DNA of 64,000 nucleotides from Streptomyces sp. SM11 (GCF_002910905.1 NZ_NEUE01000298.1:74972-138971); one strand, 5' to 3'; positions 25,202 to 34,003 are shown, counted from the stretch's first letter. The notes: generated from the letters alone by a model not told the origin. A program made the numbers and translations.

Positions 25202-26196
25202 ATCTCGCCGGGCCGCGTTCCCGCCGCCTCGGCATAGCGGCGGGCCAGGTGCGCGAAGGCTTCCCGGAGCCCGTCCGGCCCGACGACCTCGATGTCTACG
25301 TCGAACCTGCCGAGTTCGGCGGCCAGGCCGGGCCACGACCAGGCGCCCAGGACCACCCGGCAGCGGTCCGGGCCGTACTCCTCCACGATTCCGTTGCGGA
25401 CATGGCCGGCCACCACGGAGGCGGGTGCGTCGAGGATCACCTCACCGCGACAGGGCCACCCCCCTGGGGACTCGGAGCCCTGGAACCGGGCGGCGACGAA
25501 GGCGGCCACATCGCCCCCGGGCACCTCGCGCGGCGTGAACAGGGGGCCCGTGGGAGTGCGCGGGGTGATCCGGTCCGCGCGGAAGGTCCGCCAGTCCTCG
25601 CGGTCCAGGTCCCAGGCGACGAGATACCAGCGTCCGCCCCAGGTGACCAGGCGGTGCGGCTCCACCCGCCGCACCGCGGGCGGGGCGTCGGCGGTGGCCG
25701 GCGCGTACGCGGGGGAGTGGTCGAAGCGCAGCATCTCACGGGCGTGCACCGCCGCACTGAGCGTCACGAGCACGCGCGGATCGGCCTGCGGCTGAATCCG
25801 CCCTCCCGTGCGCTCGACGGCGGTGACCTGGAGCGCGTCCACGCGATGGTGCAGCCGGGCGGGCATGACCTGCCGGACGGTGGTGAGAGCGCGGGCCGCG
25901 GCCGCCCCGATCCCGGCACCGGTCGCGGCGGCGGTCCGCAGAGCGACGGCGAGCGCGACGGCCTGATCGTCGTCGAACAGTAACGGCGGCAACTGTGCGC
26001 CCGCGTCCAGCCGATATCCGCCGTCGGGCCCCTTGAAGGCCACGATGGGATAGCCCTGCTCCCGCAGCCGGTCGACGTCACGCCGCACTGTGCGCGGACT
26101 GACCTCCAGTCGCTCGGCCAGTAACCGGCCCGGCCAGTCCCGGCGTGCCTGGAGCAGGGAGAGCAGCGCCAGCAGGCGCGCTGAAGTCTTCGGCAT
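25198..26196 (-). CDS. YafY-type transcriptional regulator with WYL domain
   Basis: This 332-residue regulator has an N-terminal HTH (KTSARLLALLSLLQARRDWPGRLLAERLEVSPRTVRRDVDRLREQGYPI, residues 2-52) and a WYL ligand-sensing domain (about 140-220, with WGGRWYLVAWDLDREDWRTFRADRI) followed by the WCX region. Family members sense nucleotides or metabolites. The ATG at 26196 is the family start; the frame stays open far upstream through neighbouring genes. It is divergent from a DinB protein, with four 13-bp repeats between them that may be its operator. Confidence 0.88.
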   Translation of the reverse strand: MPKTSARLLALLSLLQARRDWPGRLLAERLEVSPRTVRRDVDRLREQGYPIVAFKGPDGGYRLDAGAQLPPLLFDDDQAVALAVALRTAAATGAGIGAAAARALTTVRQVMPARLHHRVDALQVTAVERTGGRIQPQADPRVLVTLSAAVHAREMLRFDHSPAYAPATADAPPAVRRVEPHRLVTWGGRWYLVAWDLDREDWRTFRADRITPRTPTGPLFTPREVPGGDVAAFVAARFQGSESPGGWPCRGEVILDAPASVVAGHVRNGIVEEYGPDRCRVVLGAWSWPGLAAELGRFDVDIEVVGPDGLREAFAHLARRYAEAAGTRPGEI

Positions 26197-26260
26197 GGCG
26201 CCAGTATGAGCGGAGAAGAGGACACACCCTGGCCGCTTCCTTTGCGAAGGTTGATCCGTA

Positions 26261-26312
26261 CCGCACGACGGAACCGCACGACGGAACCGCACGACGGAAC
26301 CGCACGACGGAA
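26261..26312. repeat. Four perfect 13-bp tandem repeats
   Basis: The unit CCGCACGACGGAA occurs four times without a mismatch (26261, 26274, 26287, 26300). It fills the promoter space between the WYL regulator (start 26196) and the DinB gene (start 26335). It is either a cooperative operator array or a slippage-prone repeat that alters promoter spacing. Confidence 0.9.
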
Positions 26313-26334
26313 ACACCGGAAGGACCCGATCACC

Positions 26335-26904
26335 ATGACCACCGCCTCCGCGCCTCTCGACGCCGAACGCACCGACCTGCTCACCGCCCTCGCCGCCGCG
26401 CGAGCCGCCCTCATCCGCTCGGCCGAAGGCCTCGGCGACGAGCAGGCCGGTGAACGTCCGACGGTCAGCGCGCTGTGCCTGGGCGGTCTCGTCAAGCACG
26501 TCACGGCCATGGAGGACATCTGGATGCGCTTCGCGACCGAGGGCCCGTCGGCGATGTCCTTCGCCCTGCCCGACGGCGTCACCTGGGACGACCTGGCGGC
26601 CGGCACCGCGCGCGAGCTCCCGAAGTGGGCGGTCGACCGGGACGAGGAGTTCCGGATGCTGCCCGGCGAGACGACGGCCGGGATCCTCCACGCCTACGAG
26701 CAGGTCGCCGCCCGCACCGAGAAGATCATCCTCTCGGTCCCCGACCTCTCGGCGGCGCACCCGCTCCCCGAGGCGCCCTGGTACGAACCCGGAGAAGAGT
26801 GGAGCGTACGGCGGGTGCTGGCCCATGTCATCACCGAGACCGCACAGCACGCCGGACACGCGGACATCCTGCGCGAGACACTCGACGGGCAGCAGGCGAC
26901 CTGA
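26335..26904 (+). CDS. DinB family protein (DUF664-type)
   Basis: This 189-residue four-helix DinB/YfiT-fold protein has a metal-site histidine pattern: His in GGLVKHVTAMEDIW (near residue 55) and HxxxH in ETAQHAGHADILRE near the C-terminus. Family members include mycothiol- and bacillithiol-dependent S-transferases. ATG 26335 gives MTTASAPLDAERTDLL, the family start; the frame upstream runs into the 13-bp repeats and is not coding. Divergent from the WYL regulator, which may control it. Confidence 0.85.
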   Translation: MTTASAPLDAERTDLLTALAAARAALIRSAEGLGDEQAGERPTVSALCLGGLVKHVTAMEDIWMRFATEGPSAMSFALPDGVTWDDLAAGTARELPKWAVDRDEEFRMLPGETTAGILHAYEQVAARTEKIILSVPDLSAAHPLPEAPWYEPGEEWSVRRVLAHVITETAQHAGHADILRETLDGQQAT

Positions 26905-26994
26905 CCGACGGGGCGCCGGTGCCCCGCGCGAGGATGTGCGAGGACCGGGCGGACAGAGGACCGGGCAGACAACCGGGATGGGGAGAGCGACACG

Positions 26995-28095
26995 ATGACC
27001 GTCCTCGACAACCGGGCGCTGAACCGCGCCATGCTGGGGCGGCAGTTGCTGCTCGACCGGGCCGACCTGCCGGTCGTGGACGCCGTGGCCCACCTCTGCG
27101 GCCTCCAGGCGCAGGAGCCGCAGGAGCCCTTCGTCGGGCTCTGGTCCCGGCTGACCACGTTCGATCCGAAGGTGCTCTCGGACCTGCTGACCCGGCGGAG
27201 CGTGGTGCGCACCCATCTCATGCGCCGCACGATCCATCTCGTCACCGCCGACGACGTACTCGCCTGGCGGGCCCGCCACGACGCGATGTTGCGCCAGCGG
27301 GTGCTCGGGGTCTACCGCGACGAGCTGAAGGGGGTGGACCTTGACGAACTCGCCGCGGAAGCGAGGGACGTGACGGCCGACGGGGAACCCCGCACCGTGG
27401 CCGAGATCGTGCGGGAGCTCGCCCCGGGCCGGCCCGGTCCGGGGCCTCGGGCCCTGGGGGAGATGGTGGTCGCCGCCCTCGTCCCGATGGTCCAGGCGCC
27501 GCCTCGCGGGCTGTGGCGCACGAAGGGCGGAGTGCGTAACGTCGCGCTTTCCTCCTGGCTGGGCCGCCCGGTCGACCCGCCTGCTCCCGACGGCTCCGAC
27601 CCGGTCGGCCAGGCGTTGGTCCGGCGTTATCTGGCCGCCCACGGTCCCGCCGCCACGTCCGACCTGCGCGCCTGGTCCGGCCTGGCCGGACTGCCCGGCG
27701 CGGTGGCCGCCGTACGTGACGAACTGGTCCGCTTCCGCGACGAGCGCGGACGCGAGCTGCTCGACCTGCCCGAAGCGCCGCGCCCGGATCCGGACACCCC
27801 AGCCCCGGTGCGGTTCCTGCCGGCCTTCGACAACGCGATCCTCGGCTATCAGGACCGCGGTCGGACCATCGACGACGCCCACCGCGGCCTCTCGGTCGCC
27901 GGTGAGCGTGTCGTGCTGGTCGACGGCCGCGTGGCCGCCACCTGGAGCGTCACCGAAGACGTCGTCACGGTGGATCCCCTGCGTACCTTCTCCCGGGCCG
28001 ACCGCGCCGCCGTGGCCGACCAGGGCCGGGAGTTGGCGTCGTTCCTCTCCGACGGCGAGAGCGACCGCGTACGGGTGGCGGCCTCGCCGCGCTGA
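26995..28095 (+). CDS. Winged-helix DNA-binding domain protein (HTH_42 / AlkZ-like)
   Basis: This 366-residue protein belongs to the HTH_42 winged-helix family, which includes the DNA glycosylase AlkZ. It has the N-terminal NRALNRAMLGRQLLLDRADLPVVDAVAHLCGLQAQEPQ, the QxQ-like core LCGLQAQ, LLTRRSVVRTHLMRRTIHLVTADD, and the C-terminal FDNAILGYQDR. AlkZ itself repairs natural-product DNA crosslinks via a QxQ motif; here LQAQEPQEP is suggestive but not proof. No biosynthetic cluster is adjacent. The start is followed directly by MTVLDNRALN with GGGGAGAG upstream. Confidence 0.8.
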   Translation: MTVLDNRALNRAMLGRQLLLDRADLPVVDAVAHLCGLQAQEPQEPFVGLWSRLTTFDPKVLSDLLTRRSVVRTHLMRRTIHLVTADDVLAWRARHDAMLRQRVLGVYRDELKGVDLDELAAEARDVTADGEPRTVAEIVRELAPGRPGPGPRALGEMVVAALVPMVQAPPRGLWRTKGGVRNVALSSWLGRPVDPPAPDGSDPVGQALVRRYLAAHGPAATSDLRAWSGLAGLPGAVAAVRDELVRFRDERGRELLDLPEAPRPDPDTPAPVRFLPAFDNAILGYQDRGRTIDDAHRGLSVAGERVVLVDGRVAATWSVTEDVVTVDPLRTFSRADRAAVADQGRELASFLSDGESDRVRVAASPR

Positions 28096-28228
28096 GCGGA
28101 CCCGGCCGCCGCGAGAGCGCGCTCGTGTCTGCCCGCCCGTACCGGAACAGGCTTATTTTGTGCGGGAGTTCGTTCGGCGGGCGGCGGGGGAGGGACTGAA
28201 AGCACCGGGCGCGGGTCACACGCAGGGC

Positions 28229-28933
28229 ATGACGTCCAGCGACGTAACCACAGAGCCCGCGCCGTACGGCGACGGAAAGCGGAACGCCCGCCCCTCCCGA
28301 GGCCGGCTGAAGGTCCTCGGCATCGGCGCGGCCGTACTGGTCCTGCTGTTCGCCGACAGCCGGATCGCTCTGCTGCCGGGGCTCGACGACCTCTTCGGCG
28401 AGGATACCCACGACCGGTCGGGCCCCGCCGTGCTCAAGTCGATTCAGGACATGAGCGCGTACGAGGCCGCCTCGGGCAACTTCCAGGTCGTCGTCGATCT
28501 GGAGGAGGACGCGAAGTTCCTGCCCGACGCGGTGCGCGGCACCCGCACCCTGTTCGTCGGCGCGGGCACGGTCGGCGCCTCCGTCGACCTGGGCAAGGTC
28601 ACGGGGAACGGCGTCGTGGTCAACGAGGACCGCACCACGGCCGACCTTCGGCTGCCGCACGCGGTGCTGGGCGAACCGGCGCTCGATCCCGATCGCTCCT
28701 ACGCGGTGTCCAAGCAGCGTGGTCTCCTCGACCGACTGGGCGACCTCTTCTCCGACAACCCCGGCAGCGAGCAGGCGGTCAACAAGCTCGCCGCCCAGCA
28801 CATCTCGGAGGCGGCGAAGGAGAGTGAACTGACCGCCCGTGCGGAGAAGAACACCGCCGCCATGCTGAAGGGGCTGCTCGGATCACTCGGCTTCGAGCGT
28901 GTCACGGTCCGGTACGGCGACGACCCGGAGTGA
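28229..28933 (+). CDS. DUF4230 family membrane-anchored protein
   Basis: This 234-residue protein has an N-terminal cytoplasmic tail, one transmembrane helix (residues about 30-48: VLGIGAAVLVLLFADSRIALL) and an extracytoplasmic DUF4230 domain (about 70-225), seen in VLKSIQDMSAYEAASGNFQVVVDLEEDAKFLP. Function unknown. ATG 28229 is used; the frame upstream overlaps the preceding gene and lacks similarity. It is monocistronic. Confidence 0.82.
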   Translation: MTSSDVTTEPAPYGDGKRNARPSRGRLKVLGIGAAVLVLLFADSRIALLPGLDDLFGEDTHDRSGPAVLKSIQDMSAYEAASGNFQVVVDLEEDAKFLPDAVRGTRTLFVGAGTVGASVDLGKVTGNGVVVNEDRTTADLRLPHAVLGEPALDPDRSYAVSKQRGLLDRLGDLFSDNPGSEQAVNKLAAQHISEAAKESELTARAEKNTAAMLKGLLGSLGFERVTVRYGDDPE

Positions 28934-29102
28934 TCGCGTCACCGCGCACCGTCCACCACGCCCGGTCACGCTGTTCCGCGGCCGGGGCGCGGTGCCGTTC
29001 CCGGTGGCCGGAAAGCGGCATGGCGCGGGAGGCTCACGTAGTCGAGCGGTTACCCTACGTCAGCTGTTCTGGTTGATCATCAGCGCTCGAGGGGACTCCT
29101 GA

Positions 29103-29777
29103 ATGAACCGCATGCGTACCGTACTCGCCGCGCTCGGCATCACCGCCGGACTGATCTCCGCCCCCGCGGCGAGCGCCGCACCGGGGCCCGCCAGGCCCGC
29201 GCCCGCCGCCGAGCGCCACGAACCCTGCACCGGAGAGTTCCGCGGCGACGCGCGCCTCGGCCCCAAGTGGCTGCCGAACAAGCGGCTCGCCCCGGTCGGC
29301 CCGCTCCTGAAGGGCTGGCAGCGCACCGGCGACCTGAAGCCGAAGGACTTCCTGAAGAAGTACTGGGAAGGGCCCGCGGACACCGGCAGCTGGAAGTACC
29401 CGCCCAACGACGGCTTCGCCGAGGTGAACGGCGAGATCGACAAGGAGCCCGTCAAGCTCCGCACCGGCCAGCGCCTGGACCGCTTCGGCTCGGAGTACGG
29501 CGGCTACCTCGCCCCCGCGGGCGACGCCTACGCCGAACGCGCCCTGCCCCCGCAGAGCCTGAACACCCGTGACGCGGTCACCCCTTGCGACTACCGCGTC
29601 TACAAGGTCGCCAAGCCCTTCTGGGTCTGGCAGGGCGGCATCGCACCGTGGTTCGAGCAGCCCGGCGGCGGCCAGCAGATCAAGCTCGACGCCGTGTTCC
29701 TCGACCCGGGCGAGGGGCAGCGGCTCAACGTGAAGTGGCTGCTGGACAACGCCTACCTGACGCCCGCGGGCGCGTAA
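29103..29777 (+). CDS. Secreted TNT-domain protein (predicted NAD+ glycohydrolase toxin)
   Basis: This 224-residue exported protein has a Sec signal peptide (about 1-26, ending in ASAAPGPA) and, at about residues 95-222, a TNT domain like the NAD+ glycohydrolase of Mycobacterium tuberculosis CpnT. Motifs are YPPNDGF, the Arg in LDRFGSEYGGYLAPAGDAYAERALPP and the catalytic-type Gln in EQPGGGQQ. Two cysteines (EPC, TPC) may form a disulphide outside the cell. It lacks CpnT's channel domain, so it acts after plain secretion. A 77-residue gene starts 6 bp after its stop and may encode the immunity factor. Confidence 0.85.
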   Translation: MNRMRTVLAALGITAGLISAPAASAAPGPARPAPAAERHEPCTGEFRGDARLGPKWLPNKRLAPVGPLLKGWQRTGDLKPKDFLKKYWEGPADTGSWKYPPNDGFAEVNGEIDKEPVKLRTGQRLDRFGSEYGGYLAPAGDAYAERALPPQSLNTRDAVTPCDYRVYKVAKPFWVWQGGIAPWFEQPGGGQQIKLDAVFLDPGEGQRLNVKWLLDNAYLTPAGA

Positions 29778-29783
29778 CCCACC

Positions 29784-30017
29784 ATGGACCGCCGGGCATT
29801 GCACGCCGCACTCGTCGAGGCACGGATCCCCGGCGGCTACTACCGGATCGAGGGCGTCCACGAGCCCGTTCCCACCCCGCCGGACTTCCTCTTCGTCCGG
29901 CGGGGTGGGAACGGCGGCTGGGAGACCGGGGTGTTCGAGCGCGGCACGTACGAAGTCGTCGCCCGCCACCCGGACGAGGCCGCCGCCTGCGCGCACCTGC
30001 TGAGCCTGCTCGTCTGA
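29784..30017 (+). CDS. Small protein downstream of TNT toxin, candidate immunity factor
   Basis: This 77-residue cytoplasmic protein (MDRRALHAALVEARIPGGYY...) has no signal peptide. It starts 6 bp after the TNT stop in the same operon. The size, adjacency and cytosolic location match the way IFT neutralises TNT before export in mycobacteria, although I see no sequence similarity to IFT. It has strand-rich character with VFERGTYEVVARHPDEAAACAHLLSLL at the end. Function is inferred from position only. Confidence 0.65.
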   Translation: MDRRALHAALVEARIPGGYYRIEGVHEPVPTPPDFLFVRRGGNGGWETGVFERGTYEVVARHPDEAAACAHLLSLLV

Positions 30018-30175
30018 ACCCTCCCCGCACGGTGTTTTGCCGGACCGGCAAGAATCCTTGTCCGGGCGGCCGCACCGGCCGAATGATCGTGACCGGGCGG
30101 CCGGGCTCCCCCGGCCCGGCCACCCGCCGAAGCGTCACGACCGCCCCGCCCGTGCGGGGCGCCCGAGGAGAAGCC

Positions 30176-31204
30176 ATGCCGGAGCCCACCCCCGTAGCCA
30201 CGCCGCCCCACGGCCGTGCCGCCCGCCCCTCCACCGTCCTCCCCGGCGCCACACACCGGACGGTCGACGTCCCCGGCGGCCGGATCCACTGCGTCGAACA
30301 GGGCGAGGGCCCCCTCGTGCTGCTCGTCCACGGCTTCCCCGAGTCCTGGTACTCCTGGCGCCACCAGCTCCCCGCCCTGGCCGCCGCCGGCTACCGGGCC
30401 GTCGCCATCGACGTACGCGGCTACGGGCGCTCCTCGGCGCCCGCCGCCACCGACGCCTACCGCATGCTGGCCCATGTCGCCGACAACACCGCCGTCGTCC
30501 ACGCCCTCGGCGAGGACACCGCCACGGTGGCCGGACACGACTGGGGCTCGCCCATCGCCGCGAACAGTGCCCTGCTCCGGCCGGACGTCTTCACCGCGGT
30601 CGCCCTGCTCAGCGTCCCCTACGCGCCCCGCGGAGGCCTCCGCCCCACCGACGGCTTCGCGAGGACCGGCGGCGAGGAGGAGTTCTACGTCAGCTACTTC
30701 CAGACCCCAGGACGTGCCGAGGCGGAGATCGAACCGGACGTACGGGGCTGGCTCGCCGGCTTCTACGCGGGCCTCTCGGGCGACACGCTCGCCCCCGCCG
30801 ACCACGGAAGCCTCTTCTTCGTGCCGCCGGGCGCGCGCATGGCCGACCGGTTCCCCACGGACAAGCTCCCCGGCTGGCTCGACGAGCGTGACCTCGACGT
30901 CTACAGCGAGGAGTTCGAACGTACCGGCCTGACCGGCGCGCTCAACCGCTACCGCAACGTGGACCGGGACTGGGAGGACCTCGCCGCCTGGGACGGAACA
31001 CCCCTCACCCAGCCCTCGGTCTTCATCGGCGGCGCCCTGGACGCCTCCACCACCTGGATGTCCGACGCCATCGACGCCTACCCGCAGACCCTCCCCGGCC
31101 TGTCCGCCGCCCACGTCCTCGAAGGCTGCGGCCACTGGATCCAGCAGGAACGCCCCGACGAGGTCAACCGGCTGCTGACCGACTGGCTGCACAGCCTGCG
31201 CTGA
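30176..31204 (+). CDS. Alpha/beta hydrolase (epoxide hydrolase-like)
   Basis: This 342-residue alpha/beta hydrolase of the epoxide hydrolase group has the oxyanion motif HGFPESWYSWRHQ, the RGYGRSS loop, the nucleophile elbow GHDWGSPIAAN (Asp near residue 123, the esterifying nucleophile of epoxide hydrolases) and the histidine in EGCGHWIQQERPDEV. It would open an epoxide to a diol. A tyrosine for ring-opening is likely within the cap (FYAGLSG). ATG 30176 follows GAGGAG; the longer upstream frame lies across a hairpin and is not coding. Confidence 0.87.
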   Translation: MPEPTPVATPPHGRAARPSTVLPGATHRTVDVPGGRIHCVEQGEGPLVLLVHGFPESWYSWRHQLPALAAAGYRAVAIDVRGYGRSSAPAATDAYRMLAHVADNTAVVHALGEDTATVAGHDWGSPIAANSALLRPDVFTAVALLSVPYAPRGGLRPTDGFARTGGEEEFYVSYFQTPGRAEAEIEPDVRGWLAGFYAGLSGDTLAPADHGSLFFVPPGARMADRFPTDKLPGWLDERDLDVYSEEFERTGLTGALNRYRNVDRDWEDLAAWDGTPLTQPSVFIGGALDASTTWMSDAIDAYPQTLPGLSAAHVLEGCGHWIQQERPDEVNRLLTDWLHSLR

Positions 31205-31231
31205 GCACGTCCGGTGCGGATCGTCCCCGTG

Positions 31232-31597
31232 TCAGCACGCCGTGCCGCGGGTCGCCGCCGTCGCCCGCAGCAGATCCCGGACGAGCGTGAAGTCGATCTT
31301 CTGCGGGTCGCGGAAGCGCAGGCAGCCCTTGCCCATGTCGTGGGAGGCCAGCCGGTCCCTGAAAGCGTCACGGACGTCCGTGCGCAGCAGGTAGAACGAG
31401 ATGTACTGCTTCTGGTCGGCGAAGGCGATCTCCCCCGTTCCCTCCCGCTCGTAGGCGGGCATGCCGTACGCCATCGCCTCGCGGAAGCCCGTGAGCTCCT
31501 CCCGGCACAGCGCGCGCAGCGCCGTGAGGGCCTCCCGTCGGGCCTCCGGGGCCTCGGCAAGGTACTGGTCGACATGCTGCGCGCTGCTCCGGACCAT
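31232..31597 (-). CDS. DUF1801 family protein (YdhG-like)
   Basis: This 121-residue protein has the DUF1801 pattern: AQHVDQYLAEAPEARREALTALRALCREE, then EAMAYGMPAYEREGTGEIAFADQKQYISFYLL and KGCLRFRDPQKIDFTLVRDLL. Related proteins (frataxin-like Fra/YdhG) are implicated in iron-sulphur supply, but most have no proven role. Convergent with the epoxide hydrolase, divergent from the mycothiol-transferase-like gene. Confidence 0.82.
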   Translation of the reverse strand: MVRSSAQHVDQYLAEAPEARREALTALRALCREELTGFREAMAYGMPAYEREGTGEIAFADQKQYISFYLLRTDVRDAFRDRLASHDMGKGCLRFRDPQKIDFTLVRDLLRATAATRGTAC

Positions 31598-31680
31598 GAG
31601 GAGAGCGTACGGCGGCTCCCGACGGCCCCGGCGGTGTGTCGCGCCCCGGGGCCGCGGGCCCTTCGGGCGAAGGTGGGCGG

Positions 31681-32190
31681 ATGAACACTGCAGGCATGCT
31701 GGCCGAAGCGTTCGCCCGGGTCGGGGAAGCTGTGCACGCGGCGGTCGAAGGACTCCCGCCCGACGACCTCAACGCCCGTGTCGACGCGGGGGCGAACTCG
31801 ATCTCGTGGCTGGTCTGGCATCTCACCCGCGTCCAGGACGACCACATCGCCGACGCCGCCGGAACCGGACAGATCTGGCTCACCGGAGGCTGGGCCGACC
31901 GCTTCGCGCTGCCCTTCGACGAGACGGCGACCGGCTACGGGCACACCGGCGACGAGGTCGCCGCCGTCCGGGTGGACTCCGCCGAACCCCTCCTCGGCTA
32001 CTTCGACGCCGTGCACGAGCGGACCCTGGGCTTCGTCGCGGGACTGGAGGGCCACGCGCTGGACCGGATCGTCGACGAGGGCTGGTCGCCCCCGGTGACG
32101 TTGGGTGTCCGGCTGATCAGCGTCATCGCCGAGGACCTGCAGCACGTGGGCCAGGCCGCCTTCGTCCGAGGGATGCTGGAACGCGCCTGA
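31681..32190 (+). CDS. Mycothiol transferase-like DinB protein
   Basis: This 169-residue DinB_2/DUF664 protein has metal ligands in SWLVWHLTRVQDDHIAD (His near residues 44 and 51) and EDLQHVGQAAFVRG. That is the arrangement of mycothiol-dependent S-transferases, which conjugate the actinomycete thiol to electrophiles. ATG 31681 is followed directly by family sequence (MNTAGMLAEAFARV); the frame upstream is open but belongs to the spacer. Confidence 0.83.
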   Translation: MNTAGMLAEAFARVGEAVHAAVEGLPPDDLNARVDAGANSISWLVWHLTRVQDDHIADAAGTGQIWLTGGWADRFALPFDETATGYGHTGDEVAAVRVDSAEPLLGYFDAVHERTLGFVAGLEGHALDRIVDEGWSPPVTLGVRLISVIAEDLQHVGQAAFVRGMLERA

Positions 32191-32301
32191 GAACCGGCAG
32201 CAGGGCAGGGTCCGCGCACACCCGTGCACAGTCCCACCGGCGGTGCCATACTCGGAAGAAGCTGGCTGGACAGGCTTGCCATCGTCCGAAAGGTGACCGT
32301 C

Positions 32302-32592
32302 ATGAGCTGGGCATCTTGGACGACCAGCGGAGTGTACGCGGGAACAGGTGGGGTACGCACCGAAGAAGCGGGCATCCTGAGCGGCGACCTCACGGTGCAT
32401 ACGACCTGGTCAGACGGACAGGCGTCGGTGGCCGTGCAGTACAGCGGCTCCTCCGACTGGTTCACCCTCACCGGCAGTCCCGTGCCGTGCCCCTCCGAGG
32501 AGGAGAGCCGCACCTTCCACCAGAGCGTGGTCGAAGCCGTCCGCGCCGGCGAGGGCGCGACCACCCCACCGGTGGGAGCGGAACCCGCCTAG
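32302..32592 (+). CDS. Small hypothetical protein
   Basis: This acidic, soluble protein of 96 residues has no signal peptide or recognised motif. The middle (VHTTWSDGQASVAVQYSGSSDWFTLTG) is predicted to form beta strands. The likely start is ATG 32302 after GAAAGGTGACC; GTG 32293 is an alternative. It lies between the DinB gene and signal peptidase I with no clear operon link. Similar short proteins are common in streptomycetes, but I can assign no role. Confidence 0.65.
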   Translation: MSWASWTTSGVYAGTGGVRTEEAGILSGDLTVHTTWSDGQASVAVQYSGSSDWFTLTGSPVPCPSEEESRTFHQSVVEAVRAGEGATTPPVGAEPA

Positions 32593-32684
32593 CGTCCCTC
32601 ACCGCACACCGCGCCCCATAGAGTGGATCACCTGATCCGTTCCCCCAGGGAGGGCGGGCGGTACACGGGGCGAGGAGCGGTGCA

Positions 32685-33389
32685 ATGGGGCGTGCGGGCG
32701 AACGGCGGTCGAGGACGCGGAAGAACCGGCCGTTCTGGGTGGAGCTGCCGCTTCTCATCGGCGTCGCCCTGGTGCTGGCGCTGCTCATCAAGACGTTCCT
32801 GGTGCAGGCCTTCTCCATCCCCTCGGACTCCATGCGGAACACCCTCCAGCAGGGGGACCGGGTCCTCGTCGACAAGCTGACGCCCTGGTTCGGGTCGGAG
32901 CCGGAGCGGGGTGAGGTGATCGTCTTCCACGACCCGGCGGACTGGCTCGCGGGCGTGCCCGTGGACGAGCCCAACACCGTGCAGAAGGTACTGAGCTTCG
33001 TCGGTGTGATGCCCTCCGCCGAGGAGAAGGACCTCATCAAGCGCGTCATCGGCGTCGGAGGCGACACCGTGGAATGCGAGGGCGACGGTCCGGTGAAGGT
33101 CAACGGCACCGCCCTGGACGAGCCGTACGTCTTCCCCGGCAACACCCCCTGCAGCAACGACGAGGACGGCGGCCGGTTCAAGGTCACCGTGCCCGACGGC
33201 AAGGTCTGGGTGATGGGGGACCACCGCCAGGCCTCCGCGGACTCCCGCTACCACCAGGACGACCCGAACCAGGGAATGGTCCCCGTCGACGAGGTCGTCG
33301 GCCGGGCCGTCGTCATCGCCTGGCCGGTCGGCCGCTGGAGCACCATGCCGGTGCCGGAGACCTTCAAGAGCGTGTCCGACAAGTCCTGA
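32685..33389 (+). CDS. lepB: Signal peptidase I
   Basis: This 234-residue type I leader peptidase is anchored by one N-terminal transmembrane helix (about 19-40) with its active site outside the membrane. It removes signal peptides from secreted proteins. The Ser/Lys dyad is visible: Ser49 in SIPSDSM and Lys119 in DLIKRVIGVGGD. Box-E-like GDHRQASADSRY is also present. Streptomyces usually have four paralogues; this is an isolated copy. The 290 bp after it up to the HPr gene contain no recognisable gene. Confidence 0.92.
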   Translation: MGRAGERRSRTRKNRPFWVELPLLIGVALVLALLIKTFLVQAFSIPSDSMRNTLQQGDRVLVDKLTPWFGSEPERGEVIVFHDPADWLAGVPVDEPNTVQKVLSFVGVMPSAEEKDLIKRVIGVGGDTVECEGDGPVKVNGTALDEPYVFPGNTPCSNDEDGGRFKVTVPDGKVWVMGDHRQASADSRYHQDDPNQGMVPVDEVVGRAVVIAWPVGRWSTMPVPETFKSVSDKS

Positions 33390-33677
33390 GGCAAGTGCTC
33401 AGGGGTGCCCGGGCGCGGCGCGAAGTTCCGGAAGCCCGGCCACCGCAGCCACCGCGACTCCCGGGCGACCGGGGGCGGGGTGCGCCCCAGGAGGTGGACG
33501 GCGAAATCCGGTTCGGGGCCTGCGGGCCAAGGGCCCTCGCAGACCCCGGCCGCGTACCGGCCGTCCGGAGGGAAAGGCCAGGACGGCCGGGTCTTGGGCG
33601 CTCCGCATCTCGGTCACGTGTCCCGAATGGACGACCCGGCAGCCGCCGGTGGTACGCATCGTGGGAGAGGACCAGGG

Positions 33678-33950
33678 TCAGACCGCGGCGTCGAGATCCT
33701 GCGCGAGCAGCTCCGCCAGCTCCTCGACCGCCGCCCGCGCCCCGTCGCCCTCGGCGCTGAGCACCACGGTCTCCCCGTGCGGGGCAGCCAGGGCCAGTAC
33801 CGCGAGCATGCTGCGGGCGTCGACCGGGTCGCGGCCCTCGCGGGCGATGGTCACCTTGACCGGCTGGCGGGCGGCGGCCTTGACGAACAGAGACGCCGGG
33901 CGGGCGTGCAGCCCGCTGCGGGAGGCTATGGCGACGGTCTGCTGGTGCAT
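33678..33950 (-). CDS. ptsH: Phosphocarrier protein HPr
   Basis: This 90-residue HPr carries phosphate from enzyme I to the sugar-specific IIA domains. His15 in SGLHARPAS is the phosphorylated residue; the Ser near residue 47 in ARSMLAVLAL is the regulatory-site position. It is the last gene of the minus-strand fructose PTS run, 54 bp after fruA. Its location next to the fructose permease makes it the likely donor for FruA, though in S. coelicolor the single HPr is encoded elsewhere. Confidence 0.93.
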   Translation of the reverse strand: MHQQTVAIASRSGLHARPASLFVKAAARQPVKVTIAREGRDPVDARSMLAVLALAAPHGETVVLSAEGDGARAAVEELAELLAQDLDAAV

Positions 33951-34003
33951 GGATCATTCCTTGGGAAGGGACGGACGTGGGGGAGGGGTACGTGTGCGGT
34001 CGT

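Noticed and set aside
26261..26312. Short CRISPR-like array.
   Set aside because: The 13-bp units abut each other without spacers and no cas genes are present.
25198..27882. An 894-residue open frame on the minus strand extending the WYL regulator upstream.
   Set aside because: Only the last 332 codons match a WYL regulator; the remainder lies antisense to the DinB and winged-helix genes and passes through the 13-bp repeats.
30037..30051. TTGCCGG-a-CCGGCAA palindrome after the TNT operon, considered as terminator or operator.
   Set aside because: The one-base centre cannot form a hairpin loop without breaking pairs and no T-run follows; operator function is unsupported.
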